A stretch of DNA of 51,409 nt from GCA-020348365 sp964347995. Lineage in GTDB: Archaea > Thermoproteota > Bathyarchaeia > Bathyarchaeales > Bathyarchaeaceae. A model generated the notes under the pieces. It worked only from the letters and a program-made list of their open reading frames with translations. It was not told the DNA's origin and ran no database searches. The stretch lies in NCBI GenBank assembly GCA_964347995.1, contig CAYGBA010000003.1, forward strand, positions 1-51,409, read 5' to 3'. Of the stretch, positions 25,223-33,783 are shown in pieces. The position numbers and the translations under genes were made by a program. Position 1 is the stretch's first letter, and every line of letters starts with the position of its first letter.

Positions 25223-26200
25223 TCACTCTTCCCTCCGCATAACCAGATCGGCCACATCAACGCCGCAATCAAAAATCCTGCCAATCAACCCAGCAACAGC
25301 CATAGCGCAGGCACCAAGACCACCAGCCTCACCGGCAACTGCTTCAACACCGCCAAGCATCTTTTCAATCCGCCCTCGTTCACGCCTAACAGACTCAGCA
25401 ACCTCAACATTCCTGCTGAAAACAGCCTCCAACGCCCTCTCATGACTGCCAAAAACAGCATCATGTAACCTCAGCAAAGGCTCAGACAATTCCTTGCTCA
25501 AGCCTTCACCGCCCAACTCAACAGCCTTCTCAGCGACCTCGACAGCCAAATCGCCAACAGACTCAACAAGACTCGCCATTAACCTGTAGTCCAAACACTC
25601 AATAGCCCCTACCCCCAAGCTTTCACTCAATTCAGGCCGCTGAATAATAGTCCTCAAAATACGAACCAACAGAAAATATAGCCTGTTGACCTCAACATCT
25701 CTAGCAACAACATTCTTAGCCAAATGCATATCACCAGCAACAAAAGCCCTCACAGCATCTCTATGCATATCCGCAGCAATGGAATACTCCCGCCTCAGAA
25801 TCTTTTCAGGAGGAAAAGCAGAAGGCTCCAACAAACACTGCAACACGATCTTGGAGTAATCTTCCTCCACAATCTCCAAACCAACGAAATCACTCGAAGC
25901 TTGCTTAACACACTCACGATCAGCAGGATTAATACCGTCCTCAGCTACGATCCTGATAACATCATAACCCAACAGATACTTACCAGTAATCTCACGATCA
26001 AGATAAGGAGAAGGTCTGATGACCACCACCCGAGGCTCACGTTCAACACCATACTTAGGATCAACAGCCAAACGACCATCAGCCAACTCGCCCACAGCTA
26101 CAAGGGAACCACCACCAAGCCCCACCCGCTCAGCCCAATTCTTAGGCAGACAGACAAAGAAAGACCCACTACTTGTCCTCTGAACCTTACGAAGCTCCAC
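25223..26200 (-). CDS. AbrB-type DNA-binding and PhoU-domain regulator
   Basis: An AbrB/SpoVT-like swapped-hairpin domain opens the protein ('LRKVQRTSSGSFFVCLPKNWAERVGLGGGSLVAVGEL', residues 3-40). Two PhoU-type helical repeats follow (about 130-325), with 'YSIAADMHRDAVRAFVAGD' and 'LHDAVFGSHERALEAVFSRN'. This fusion is common in archaea and is annotated as a phosphate uptake regulator. No Pst transporter genes lie in the window, so the phosphate link is from family knowledge only. It faces away from the PolD small-subunit gene, about 210 bases apart. Confidence 0.9.
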   Translation of the reverse strand: MELRKVQRTSSGSFFVCLPKNWAERVGLGGGSLVAVGELADGRLAVDPKYGVEREPRVVVIRPSPYLDREITGKYLLGYDVIRIVAEDGINPADRECVKQASSDFVGLEIVEEDYSKIVLQCLLEPSAFPPEKILRREYSIAADMHRDAVRAFVAGDMHLAKNVVARDVEVNRLYFLLVRILRTIIQRPELSESLGVGAIECLDYRLMASLVESVGDLAVEVAEKAVELGGEGLSKELSEPLLRLHDAVFGSHERALEAVFSRNVEVAESVRRERGRIEKMLGGVEAVAGEAGGLGACAMAVAGLIGRIFDCGVDVADLVMRREE

Positions 26201-26410
26201 GATAGACCCTCAATAGAATATTGACGCATCCAAATAAGAATGTGCTATTCATAAGCTCTGGTTCAATGCCAAAATATAGCAAGATTTCACAATAGGTATA
26301 CACTCAGCGGCACCAACCGCACACCTTCACTTCTGAGGAAAAGCAGAAAAGACAGCGCCCAAGATAGTATATCGCCATTCTGCAAAGGCTGGCTGGAGGA
26401 AACCGAGGCT

Positions 26411-27952
26411 GTGAGCGAGAGGCTTAAAAGAGCTGTGTCACTTACGATAGAGGCAGGATACCAATTAGACAAAAAAGCCTTCGACTTCCTAAACATCCTC
26501 TCCAAAACAGAAGACCCAATTAAGTTGATGGAGGAAGCCATCAAAAAACTGGAGACCGCCTCCGAAAAAACCCTCTTCATAAACAGAGATCTCCTAGAAG
26601 AGGTAGCAAAAGAAGCCCTCCCAGAAATCATACAGGAGAAGCCGCCTCTAGCGCTACCTCCGCACCCCCTTCTTGAAACAAGAGGAACCTTCCACGCCAT
26701 TGCAAAGGAAATCGATACAGACATAAAGATATTGGAAGACCCCACCGAAGAAATTTGTGAGACCGGCACCCTTGAAGAGTATCTGGACTATTTTCGAGAC
26801 CGCTTCAAGAGAATAGAGAAAATTCTAAGGCGGAGGATGGACGCGAAGGACGCATCTAGCATATCAGATGCTCTTAAGGCTCCAGTCAATTCAAAGGTTA
26901 AGATCATCAGCATGATAACTGAGAAAAGAGAAAGCAAACAGAGACTTTTTCTGAGAGTTGAAGACCTGAACTCTAGCGCTACCGTGCTTGTGTCTCCACA
27001 CAAGGATCGGAAGACAATGAAGAAGGCACGAGAACTAATGTTGGACCAAGTTGTCTGCATAGCTGCAGTCAAGGCACGAAATGAATTGCTTGTTGCGAAG
27101 GACATCATCTGGCCAGACACACCACAAAGAAAACCAAAAGGGGCTTCGATGCCAGTCTATGCCGCACTTATATCAGATCTACACGTTGGAAGCAAGATGT
27201 TCATGAAAGAAGCCTTCAGTCGCTTCCTGCTCTGGCTAAACGGGAAGTTCGGAAACCCGAAATTGAAGAAATTAGCAAGCCACGTAAAGTACGTAGTTAT
27301 CGCCGGCGATGTTGTGGATGGGATAGGAGTTTATCCGAAGCAGATAGAAGAGTTGGTCATACAGGACATCTATGAGCAGTACAGAATGGCGTCAAAATTC
27401 ATCGAAGAAATCCCAGACTATATAGAACTAATAATAATACCTGGAAACCACGACGCTTCTCGAAAGGCACTTCCTCAGCCAGCTATACCGCAGAACTACG
27501 CGGACCCCATTCATGAGACGAGGAAGGTATACTCTCTGGGAAACCCGTGCACCATCAGCCTCCACAACGTACAACTCCTCCTCTATCACGGACGTAGCCT
27601 AGACGACATCGTCTCAGTCGCCTCTGATGTCAACCTCAACGCACCTGAGAAAGCCATGAAACTCCTCTTGCAGAGCAGACACTTGGCACCTGTCTACGGG
27701 GGGAAAACTCCAATAGCACCGGAACAGAGAGACTTCATGGTGATAGAGAGGTCGCCAGACATCTTACATTGCGGACACGTACACGTCCTAGGATACGAAT
27801 CGTACCGAGGAACCCTCTTGATCAATTCAGGTGCTTGGCAAAAGCAAACCAAGTTTCAAGAGGAGATGGGGCTTACTCCCACTCCGGGAATTATACCACT
27901 TGTGAATCTCCAGACGTTGGAAGTCACACCTATCAACTTTTCCACAGCTTAG
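26411..27952 (+). CDS. dp1: DNA polymerase D small subunit (DP1, 3'-5' exonuclease)
   Basis: DP1 is the proofreading subunit of the archaeal replicative polymerase D. An N-terminal helical domain (1-80) and an OB-fold (about 150-235) precede a calcineurin-like nuclease domain. That domain has every metal motif: 'LISDLHVGSKMF', 'VIAGDVVDGIG', 'IPGNHDASR', 'YHGRSLDD' and 'CGHVHVLGY'. Length of 513 residues is normal. The start is GTG at 26411 behind GGAGGA. It is convergent with the second DUF99 gene, with a 20-base tail overlap. The large subunit lies 11 kb away at 39107-42520. Confidence 0.96.
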   Translation: MSERLKRAVSLTIEAGYQLDKKAFDFLNILSKTEDPIKLMEEAIKKLETASEKTLFINRDLLEEVAKEALPEIIQEKPPLALPPHPLLETRGTFHAIAKEIDTDIKILEDPTEEICETGTLEEYLDYFRDRFKRIEKILRRRMDAKDASSISDALKAPVNSKVKIISMITEKRESKQRLFLRVEDLNSSATVLVSPHKDRKTMKKARELMLDQVVCIAAVKARNELLVAKDIIWPDTPQRKPKGASMPVYAALISDLHVGSKMFMKEAFSRFLLWLNGKFGNPKLKKLASHVKYVVIAGDVVDGIGVYPKQIEELVIQDIYEQYRMASKFIEEIPDYIELIIIPGNHDASRKALPQPAIPQNYADPIHETRKVYSLGNPCTISLHNVQLLLYHGRSLDDIVSVASDVNLNAPEKAMKLLLQSRHLAPVYGGKTPIAPEQRDFMVIERSPDILHCGHVHVLGYESYRGTLLINSGAWQKQTKFQEEMGLTPTPGIIPLVNLQTLEVTPINFSTA

Positions 27953-28511
27953 GCGTAAGTCCTCGTGCGATAAGCCTAGCCACGCGTATTGGTTCAGGAA
28001 TTCTGCAACACACAGACAACCTTCGCATTAAGTTGCGCGCCCACCTTAGATCAGCTCCAATTATCTCAGCGTATACCGGCGGTTCATTTGGCACAGAAAC
28101 GATCTCATAAACGCGTCCAAGTTTCTCCACAACTGCCCAACGGGTCTCCCAATCTTCAAAGTGCCGAAGCAAAGCACCCTTCACGGCCTTACTGTTCGGT
28201 TTTGTCCGCGCTACAACAATGACCGGTTTCCCAAAAGACTCAAAGACGACGTTGGGATCTATCAAATTGAAACCCGCATAGGAAACTCCCGCCAAGATAA
28301 CGCTGTCAAATGACCATCGGCGGAGCATACAATTAAATTTCTCAGTAGCATCTAAGCCATCCACTTCAATGTCGGTCATTTGAAAATCAATGATTGATAT
28401 CCCGTGAAGAAAAACAGAGACGAGCAGAGCTTTCTGAACATCAGCTTCTCTTGAGAACCCTCCGTCTTCAACGCCTACCACTCGAGATTTCTGCCAAACA
28501 TTTGGGGGCAT
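27933..28511 (-). CDS. DUF99 family protein, copy 2, in the replication cluster
   Basis: It shares the family motifs of the copy at 7194-7802: 'VGVEDGGF' (the first acidic residue is E in place of D), 'TDIEVDGLDAT', 'GVSYAGFNLID', 'PVIVVARTKP' and 'IPEPIRVARLIARGLT'. The two copies are otherwise quite different, so they are old paralogues. The fold is related to endonuclease V. The start overlaps the 3' end of cdc6 by 44 bases, so translation is coupled to the initiator. This hints at a task in replication or repair of deaminated DNA, as an inference from context. Confidence 0.87.
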   Translation of the reverse strand: MPPNVWQKSRVVGVEDGGFSREADVQKALLVSVFLHGISIIDFQMTDIEVDGLDATEKFNCMLRRWSFDSVILAGVSYAGFNLIDPNVVFESFGKPVIVVARTKPNSKAVKGALLRHFEDWETRWAVVEKLGRVYEIVSVPNEPPVYAEIIGADLRWARNLMRRLSVCCRIPEPIRVARLIARGLTPKLWKS

Positions 28512-29718
28512 AAATCGTCAGACGCCTCAGCCTATCATCAGTAGCAAAGGCTCCTCTAATAAGACTACGTGCCACAGCCAAGCGAATCTTTTTAGTCCGC
28601 CCGTACCGTCCCATGCTGGCCACTCTAGCATTCAACAGTCCTATTACATCCAATTCATTCACCAGACTACTTACACGCCTTTGAGTCAACGGTGCAAGTC
28701 CACACTCACCACAGAATTCACAGTAGATTTCGTAGATATCGCCTGTAATAGCGAAGTTGACTCCTGCTTTGCTTAACAGGTAAACGCTGCACAACACAAG
28801 TTTTGAGTGAGACGGAAGATTTCTAACAGCCTCCATGACCCGATCATGCTCGATTCTCTTCTCTGCTCGCCGTACGTGGTCCTCCGCCACAGCCTCTGCA
28901 CCCTCACGCTCCGCAACCTCTCCAGCGACACGGAGAAGATCCAAGGCTCTTCTTGCGTCTCCGTGCTCCGCTGCGGCTAATGCAGCGCACAAACTGACGG
29001 CGCCGTCTAGCACCTTGCCATCATAGAAGGCTAATCGGGCACGGTCCCGGAGGATATCACGGAGTTCAGCCGCATCATACGGTCTGAAAACTATCTCCTC
29101 TTCACTGAGGGAGCTCAACACTCTAGGATCAAGAAATTCCTTGAATCGAAGGTCGTTCGAAATTCCAATGATTGACGTTCTACTTGAGCGGAGGGTTTCG
29201 TTTATTCTAGTCAGTTCATAAAGCAGGACGTCACCACGTGTCTTCACCAGACAGTCTATCTCATCCAATACTGGCAAGAAGAGAATCTTATTCGAATCCA
29301 AGCCTTCCCTAAACCTGTCAAAAACCTCTCCCACGGCCAAGCCAGTGAAGGGAACGTCCACGCCCAGGGCACTGCACAAACTTGACAGGACCCTATATTC
29401 CGTCCCAGCCAATCTACAGTTTACATAACATGTCCTTACGGGGGCTTCAAGTTCCTCAGCTTTATCACCCAGTTTACACAAAACATATTTTATTGCAGCG
29501 GTTTTTCCGGTGCCTGTCTTACCATAAATGAAGATGTTTGAGCATCGAGCGCTCCGAAGAACAGGAGCAACTATTTCACCCAAGTAACGGATCTGCCCCT
29601 CTCGGTGAGGAAGTTTGTCAGGTATGTAGTCATGCCGTAATACTTCTCTATCCCAGAAAAGACTCGCGCCACTCAAGAACCGATTAAAAACGTCGTCGAG
29701 CACCGTGGTTTCGTCCAT
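28468..29718 (-). CDS. cdc6: Origin recognition protein Orc1/Cdc6
   Basis: This is the archaeal initiator, which binds ORB repeats and loads the MCM helicase. The AAA+ domain has Walker A 'GKTGTGKT' (66-73), Walker B 'VLDEID' (150-155), and sensor 1 'GISND'. The C-terminal winged helix (about 300-400, 'SKLVLCSVYLLSKAGVNF', 'LTQRRVSSLVNELDVIGLL') binds DNA. GGAGTGA precedes the ATG. The gene points away from the predicted origin directly upstream, the usual archaeal arrangement. Confidence 0.97.
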   Translation of the reverse strand: MDETTVLDDVFNRFLSGASLFWDREVLRHDYIPDKLPHREGQIRYLGEIVAPVLRSARCSNIFIYGKTGTGKTAAIKYVLCKLGDKAEELEAPVRTCYVNCRLAGTEYRVLSSLCSALGVDVPFTGLAVGEVFDRFREGLDSNKILFLPVLDEIDCLVKTRGDVLLYELTRINETLRSSRTSIIGISNDLRFKEFLDPRVLSSLSEEEIVFRPYDAAELRDILRDRARLAFYDGKVLDGAVSLCAALAAAEHGDARRALDLLRVAGEVAEREGAEAVAEDHVRRAEKRIEHDRVMEAVRNLPSHSKLVLCSVYLLSKAGVNFAITGDIYEIYCEFCGECGLAPLTQRRVSSLVNELDVIGLLNARVASMGRYGRTKKIRLAVARSLIRGAFATDDRLRRLTIYAPKCLAEISSGRR

Positions 29719-29896
29719 TTTGCTTCACTCCGCTTTTCTCCTCTTCAACGTAGTAGCGATTTCTACAAGCTGGACTACACCACTGTATATATCTAAATGA
29801 TAAACTCTCTCATCCAAAAAACTAAACGGAAAACACAAAAAGCTAAAACAAAACCAAGGTAACATCAATCGTTCACGCATCAACTTAACGGGCGCA

Positions 29897-29915
29897 CCCC
29901 TACGTTTCCTATGGA
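29897..29915 (-). promoter_or_regulatory. ORB element (left, minus-strand orientation)
   Basis: Read on the minus strand the site is TCCATAGGAAACGTAGGGG. It matches the right-hand ORB at 15 of 19 positions, including the GGAAAC core and the terminal G string. ORB elements are the binding sites of Orc1/Cdc6: the winged helix contacts the core and the AAA+ ISM contacts the G string. Its G string points left, away from the AT-rich centre. Confidence 0.85.
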
Positions 29916-29916
29916 A

Positions 29917-30075
29917 TAGAGAATAGATTATAGGGAAAAGGAGATTCCTTTCTCTAAAAGGAATAGACTCTAAAACCTCATTCGATGAAACTTATTTAAA
30001 AATTACTGTAGAGCCGTTTAGAGTCTTTGTAGAATTTTTTACGAAAACCTTGTTTTAGACCCTCTGTACCAGTAT
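29917..30075. other. AT-rich core with inverted repeats (candidate DUE)
   Basis: The sequence between the two ORBs is strongly AT-rich, including an ACTTATTTAAAAATTAC stretch at 29990-30005. It contains an 8-bp hairpin ATTCCTTT/AAAGGAAT and a 10-bp inverted repeat AGACTCTAAA (29965-29974) / TTTAGAGTCT (30017-30026). A related half site GTTTTAGAC occurs at 30052-30060. This is where unwinding would be expected. Confidence 0.6.
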
Positions 30076-30078
30076 GAG

Positions 30079-30097
30079 TCCAGTGGAAACCAAGGGG
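30079..30097 (+). promoter_or_regulatory. ORB element (right, plus-strand orientation)
   Basis: TCCAGTGGAAACCAAGGGG fits the archaeal ORB consensus (CAGTGGAAAC core followed by a G string) essentially perfectly. It is inverted relative to the left ORB, 163 bp away. It also lies about 120 bases upstream of nurA, so bound Orc1/Cdc6 could influence the nurA-herA promoter. A degenerate partial match (GAAACGTA) occurs further right at about 30153. Confidence 0.92.
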
Positions 30098-30219
30098 TTG
30101 GAGCCTCAACTTTAACTGAATTATGTTGTTTACTGAGAGCATTAATAACCTATGAAACGTAATAAGTCGCTTCACATTCTGTAGCTGTACAGAGAGTATA
30201 CTCCCTTGGAGGATGCTTA

Positions 30220-31236
30220 ATGGAAGACGCCATCATAAAAGACCTGGTCGAGATGAGGAAGAAACTCGGTGAATACATCGAAAAAGGACGAGCAGTTGGG
30301 TTTCACGAGGTACGGTCAGAACCTCTGATAGCGGTCAAACCTGAAAGGTCCAAGATACGGTCTCTAAAAAAACTGAACCATTACAATGGCCATTTTCTTG
30401 CTGTTGATTGCTCTACGAGGACATTAAAACGGGCAAATAACTGGGGAATTTACCTCATGCGTGTTGCATATGCATCGGTTAAAGAGCGTGACGTAGATTG
30501 GGACTTTGAGGAACGAGTGTGTACTGTTATTGGCAATGCGCGTACTCGTAGTAATTTTCTGACCGACCTTAGGATCGAGTTAGAAAGTCAAATGGCTTTG
30601 CGCGTTCTTCGAGGCGGAAGCGAGACATTTTACCACGAGTATCTAAATGCTCGTAGTAGGTATCTTCTTCTGGATGGGGGTGGCTACTTCGGCGGGCAAA
30701 GAAAATTTCGTGTCTCTCTTTACGAGCAATGTGAGAAGGAGGGAATCAACCTCCTAGCTATAAGCAAGAATTCCCCAATGCTTCACGATGAAAAAGGTAG
30801 GGACTTCATAGCTACTACGAGCATGCTTTCCCCCTACGAGACTTGGGTCTACCATCCAATCAGAAAGGCGAACAAAGACAAAAGTCTGTACGGTGACGTC
30901 TCAGTGGTGAAGTTATCTGAAGATAGTCCACGCATATTTCGTTGCGACATAATGGAGTATCTTTCCCACGATAAAATAGACCATCTGCTCTCTCCTCTTA
31001 CCTTTATCTCAGAGGATCCAAGATGTCTCGGTTATCCAGTCACTCTCTGGCTTGCTCATGACTTCTCCGCTCCCTCTGACTCCAAGCTTCTTCATTATTA
31101 CGATGAGGTTGAGGAGACGCTCGCAAATGCTAGTTTATTAGATGTTCTCCGTAGAGAGGAGTTTTCATGTAACTTCACCGATGAACTTCATGGTGTGAAG
31201 TATCCCTTCAGATGGGAGTTGGTCAAACATGTCTGA
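30220..31236 (+). CDS. nurA: NurA nuclease
   Basis: NurA is a 5'-3' nuclease that works with the HerA pump to resect DNA ends for recombination. Active-site residues of the RNase H-like fold are visible: D63 in 'AVDCSTR', D152 in 'LLLDGGGYF', K183 in 'AISKNS', and 'LAHDFSAPSDSKLLHYYD' near the C terminus. GGAGG precedes the ATG. Its last eight bases overlap herA, so both are translated together. Mre11 and Rad50, often partners, are not in the window. Confidence 0.92.
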   Translation: MEDAIIKDLVEMRKKLGEYIEKGRAVGFHEVRSEPLIAVKPERSKIRSLKKLNHYNGHFLAVDCSTRTLKRANNWGIYLMRVAYASVKERDVDWDFEERVCTVIGNARTRSNFLTDLRIELESQMALRVLRGGSETFYHEYLNARSRYLLLDGGGYFGGQRKFRVSLYEQCEKEGINLLAISKNSPMLHDEKGRDFIATTSMLSPYETWVYHPIRKANKDKSLYGDVSVVKLSEDSPRIFRCDIMEYLSHDKIDHLLSPLTFISEDPRCLGYPVTLWLAHDFSAPSDSKLLHYYDEVEETLANASLLDVLRREEFSCNFTDELHGVKYPFRWELVKHV

Positions 31237-32770
31237 GCCGATAGGTTTCATCCGTGAGGTGCATGGAGATCGAGTTTTCTTCTTCCTCAATCAAGAAACT
31301 GACATCTCCTTTGGTCAGATTGTTAGAATAGACGCAGGGCACAGAAGCTTTTATGCAAGGGTTGTGAATGCTGAGAGCAAATCTACACTGGAGACCCGGG
31401 AGCAGCTTCGCGAGGCAGAGGGAAAAGAGGCCTTCGGCCCATACTCCAGCTACAGAAGCGTGGAGGCTATTCTCTTTCTGGAAAAGAAAGCCGGAAGAAT
31501 CCATTCTCCCACCTTCAACCCTGATTACAAGAGCAAAGTGTACACTGCCAGTCCGGAAGACTGTTCGGATTTAAGGATCGCAGGAGAATTGGAGATTGGG
31601 CATTTGCGCTCAGGAGAGCATCTGATCGGGTCTGTGGGCGTCGATGTTGAGGCCATTCCCCTCATGATGGGCATGTTCGGGATGACTGGATCTGGAAAAA
31701 CAAATTGTGAGTTGATGTTGAATGCTCAAATTATCGATCATAGTCCGAGAACTGTAGCCCTCATCTTCGATTTTGCAGGTCAGCTGCTTGCCGGTAAGGG
31801 GATAAAGCCACAGAGAGGTCTTCGGGATCATCCCCTGTTTCACGGCAAGGTCCACTATTATTCTGCTAGGGAGGGTAAGATGTGTGTCGGTCTCGCGACA
31901 ATTCGTCCTGGGAAGCTTCGAACACTGTTTCCAGACATGGGTTTTCCCCAGTTTAGGCTTGCTCAGAGACTCTACAAGAGGCTAGGTAGGGCATGGATAG
32001 AGAAGTCACGGGACGCCTATGGGACAGATGGCTACCCTGGGGTGGCCAAGATCGCTGGTTACAAGCAGAGAACCGTGATAGAAGCGCTTATGATCAGGCT
32101 ATCATCTCTTCCTCAGAAATTATTCCCGCCTTCTGAGTACAATTTTATTGATAATGTCGTCGAGAACCTGAGAAAGGGTATAACCTGTCTTGTTGACATT
32201 TCTGGAATCAGCTCGGACGAGCAGCGTAGAATCACCTGCCTGACGGCTTCCAGTGTGGCGCTCCATTATAAATGGATGTGGGAAGGGAACTATGAGGCTT
32301 GGAAAAAGCTTCCGACACTGCTGATAACCCTCGAGGAGGCTCATGAATTCTTGGATCCAAATTTACCCAAAACAATATTTTCTGACATTGCCCTAACATA
32401 CCGCAAGTACAGGGTTGGGCTCAACGCGGTGACGCCAAGACCTTCGCGAATAAACTTTGATGTGTTCGCGGAGCTGTGGACAAAAGTGCTGATGAAGACT
32501 GAGCTACGTCGAGATAGAAGATGGCTCACTGAGAATACTCCTTATCTGGAGTACAGCGATACGGAGATAAAGATGCTTGATGTGGGAGAAGCACTGCTAA
32601 TCTCAGAGCCGAAGATTCGGTTTTCAGTCCCGATAAAGGTGACTCACTATCCCGAATATCTGGAGGAACGGGAAAAAGTTGGATACGAACTGCCTGAGTC
32701 AAGAACGCTCTCCAGAATGGATGAGCGGCTTAGAACGATTCGGCGAGCGGGTAAAGCGATGGAATTGTGA
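31229..32770 (+). CDS. herA: HerA DNA translocase/helicase
   Basis: HerA is a hexameric FtsK-like ATPase that drives DNA through the NurA nuclease. A HAS-barrel N terminus (1-90) precedes the RecA-like core with Walker A 'GMTGSGKT' (151-158), Walker B 'LLITLEEAHEFL' and a C-terminal region with 'LLISEPKIRFSVPIKV'. Length of 513 residues is typical. The ATG lies inside nurA. It ends three bases before the convergent membrane winged-helix gene. Confidence 0.95.
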   Translation: MSEPIGFIREVHGDRVFFFLNQETDISFGQIVRIDAGHRSFYARVVNAESKSTLETREQLREAEGKEAFGPYSSYRSVEAILFLEKKAGRIHSPTFNPDYKSKVYTASPEDCSDLRIAGELEIGHLRSGEHLIGSVGVDVEAIPLMMGMFGMTGSGKTNCELMLNAQIIDHSPRTVALIFDFAGQLLAGKGIKPQRGLRDHPLFHGKVHYYSAREGKMCVGLATIRPGKLRTLFPDMGFPQFRLAQRLYKRLGRAWIEKSRDAYGTDGYPGVAKIAGYKQRTVIEALMIRLSSLPQKLFPPSEYNFIDNVVENLRKGITCLVDISGISSDEQRRITCLTASSVALHYKWMWEGNYEAWKKLPTLLITLEEAHEFLDPNLPKTIFSDIALTYRKYRVGLNAVTPRPSRINFDVFAELWTKVLMKTELRRDRRWLTENTPYLEYSDTEIKMLDVGEALLISEPKIRFSVPIKVTHYPEYLEEREKVGYELPESRTLSRMDERLRTIRRAGKAMEL

Positions 32771-32772
32771 TG

Positions 32773-33483
32773 TTAAGCTTGCTTTCTTAGGATTTTTAAC
32801 ATCTCTTTTTTTATGCGGTAGGTGTAGGGAATCTTCTGTACACCCCGCTCCAGGTACCCCTCCTCGTAGAGCTTCTTCATCAAGCGTGCTGTGTGCTCCC
32901 TTGTGAGTTCTATTTCGTCTCTAATCTTGGGAGCGGTCTTTGGACCGTTTTCAGCAAGGATTTCCAGTACACGAAGCTCTGTCTCTGTGAGCGGAGCCAG
33001 GGCCTTCTCTCTCTTGATAGGGATAGGGGCCTCTACTTTGGTTTTTTCTGCTTTGGGTGCCGCTGAAATCTTCTCTTTAAACCTCTCAAGTTCTTCAATC
33101 TTCTCTGCAATCTCTTTCTGTGATGCCGCTAGGCTCTCTAATCTTCTGTTTGCGTCCTGAATCTTTGCTGGAACTTTTCGCTCAATCGCCGAAAAAACAT
33201 TGATTCTGCTAACGATCTTCTTTAGTTGCTCACCGTGTTCTTTCACTTCACTTCTCGTTCTGTCATGGCCCGAGGAAAGCACTGTATTCCTATGCGATAT
33301 AGCCTCGAGTTTATCTTCATACCTCTGCAATTGGCTGTTGAAACTAACGACTATATCACCCACAACATCACGGGCCTCCTCATACTTCTGGCGAAGCTGT
33401 CTTATCCGCTTATAATACAAGACCGACGCGATTACAATCACGGCGAACAGAAGAAACGAGGCCAACAAAAGCAAATCAAACAT
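32773..33483 (-). CDS. Membrane-anchored coiled-coil protein with C-terminal winged helix
   Basis: The 236-residue protein has one N-terminal transmembrane helix (3-24, 'LLLLASFLLFAVIVIASVLYY'). A long heptad-like coiled coil follows (about 28-150), then a Lys/Pro-rich linker and a MarR-like winged helix (175-236). The winged helix reads 'LTETELRVLEILAENGPKTAPKIRDEIELTREHTARLMKKLYEEGYLER'. DNA bound by it would be held at the membrane. The ATG at 33483 gives a clean membrane anchor, while an in-frame start at 33552 adds a non-hydrophobic leader and overlaps operator-like repeats. I do not recognise a named family. Several TGTGAT/ATCACA sites lie upstream. Confidence 0.78.
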   Translation of the reverse strand: MFDLLLLASFLLFAVIVIASVLYYKRIRQLRQKYEEARDVVGDIVVSFNSQLQRYEDKLEAISHRNTVLSSGHDRTRSEVKEHGEQLKKIVSRINVFSAIERKVPAKIQDANRRLESLAASQKEIAEKIEELERFKEKISAAPKAEKTKVEAPIPIKREKALAPLTETELRVLEILAENGPKTAPKIRDEIELTREHTARLMKKLYEEGYLERGVQKIPYTYRIKKEMLKILRKQA

Positions 33484-33526
33484 TGAGAGACCCCCAAATC
33501 TTGATCCGTTGAAAACGTGATTCAAG

Positions 33527-33567
33527 TGTGATGCGTGTGATCCACATATCACATCACGAATATCACA
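33527..33567. promoter_or_regulatory. Cluster of TGTGAT/ATCACA half sites at the promoter
   Basis: Four half sites lie at 33527-33532, 33536-33541, 33548-33553 and 33562-33567. The middle two form the inverted repeat TGTGATCCACATATCACA (33536-33553). They cover 44-84 bases upstream of the ATG of the membrane winged-helix gene, where its promoter and transcription start should be. Self-regulation by that winged helix is the simplest reading, but unproven. Confidence 0.6.
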
Positions 33568-33614
33568 TAAACTAACTTAAGCATTACGGTAGACGTCGGT
33601 GATAATGTTGTTAT

Positions 33615-33633
33615 TGTGATATGTGACATCACA
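33615..33633. promoter_or_regulatory. Inverted repeat TGTGAT-N7-ATCACA
   Basis: TGTGATATGTGACATCACA spans 33615-33633, the second complete palindromic site of the cluster. The spacer is seven bases here against six in the promoter-proximal site. The gap around it also contains two short hairpins (GATTTC/GAAATC at about 33687 and 33725-33742) of unknown meaning. Confidence 0.55.
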
Positions 33634-33783
33634 TTGTCTTACAGCGAGAGTCTAAAGATCCAAAAGTTATGGTTCGTCAAATTCTGATTTCACGGGAAAT
33701 CTGGCTATTTTTCACTCCGATTCCGATTTCGTTAGTGAAATCGAGCTTTTTTGGCTTAGTCTGAGTGGCGCATTAGCGTGATT

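Larger units (their letters stand above)
29719..30219. other. Predicted chromosomal replication origin (oriC)
   Basis: This 501-bp non-coding region separates divergent cdc6 and nurA. It contains two long ORB-type elements in opposite orientation (29897-29915 and 30079-30097) around an AT-rich core that holds several inverted repeats. That core is the natural duplex-unwinding element. Position next to cdc6, element sequence and symmetry together make an origin the best explanation. The NurA promoter must also lie here, at its right end. Confidence 0.88.

Noticed and set aside
25724..26224. Plus-strand frame of 166 codons opposite the AbrB-PhoU gene
   Set aside because: It is the antisense shadow of a well-supported gene and carries no domain.
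30150..30167. Third ORB element near the nurA promoter
   Set aside because: Only GAAACGTA is shared with the left ORB; the CCA half and the G string are missing.
31229..32770. HerA-NurA as an antiphage defence pair
   Set aside because: Both proteins look like standard repair versions, and no other defence gene (nuclease-Sir2, DUF4297, restriction or CRISPR) is nearby.
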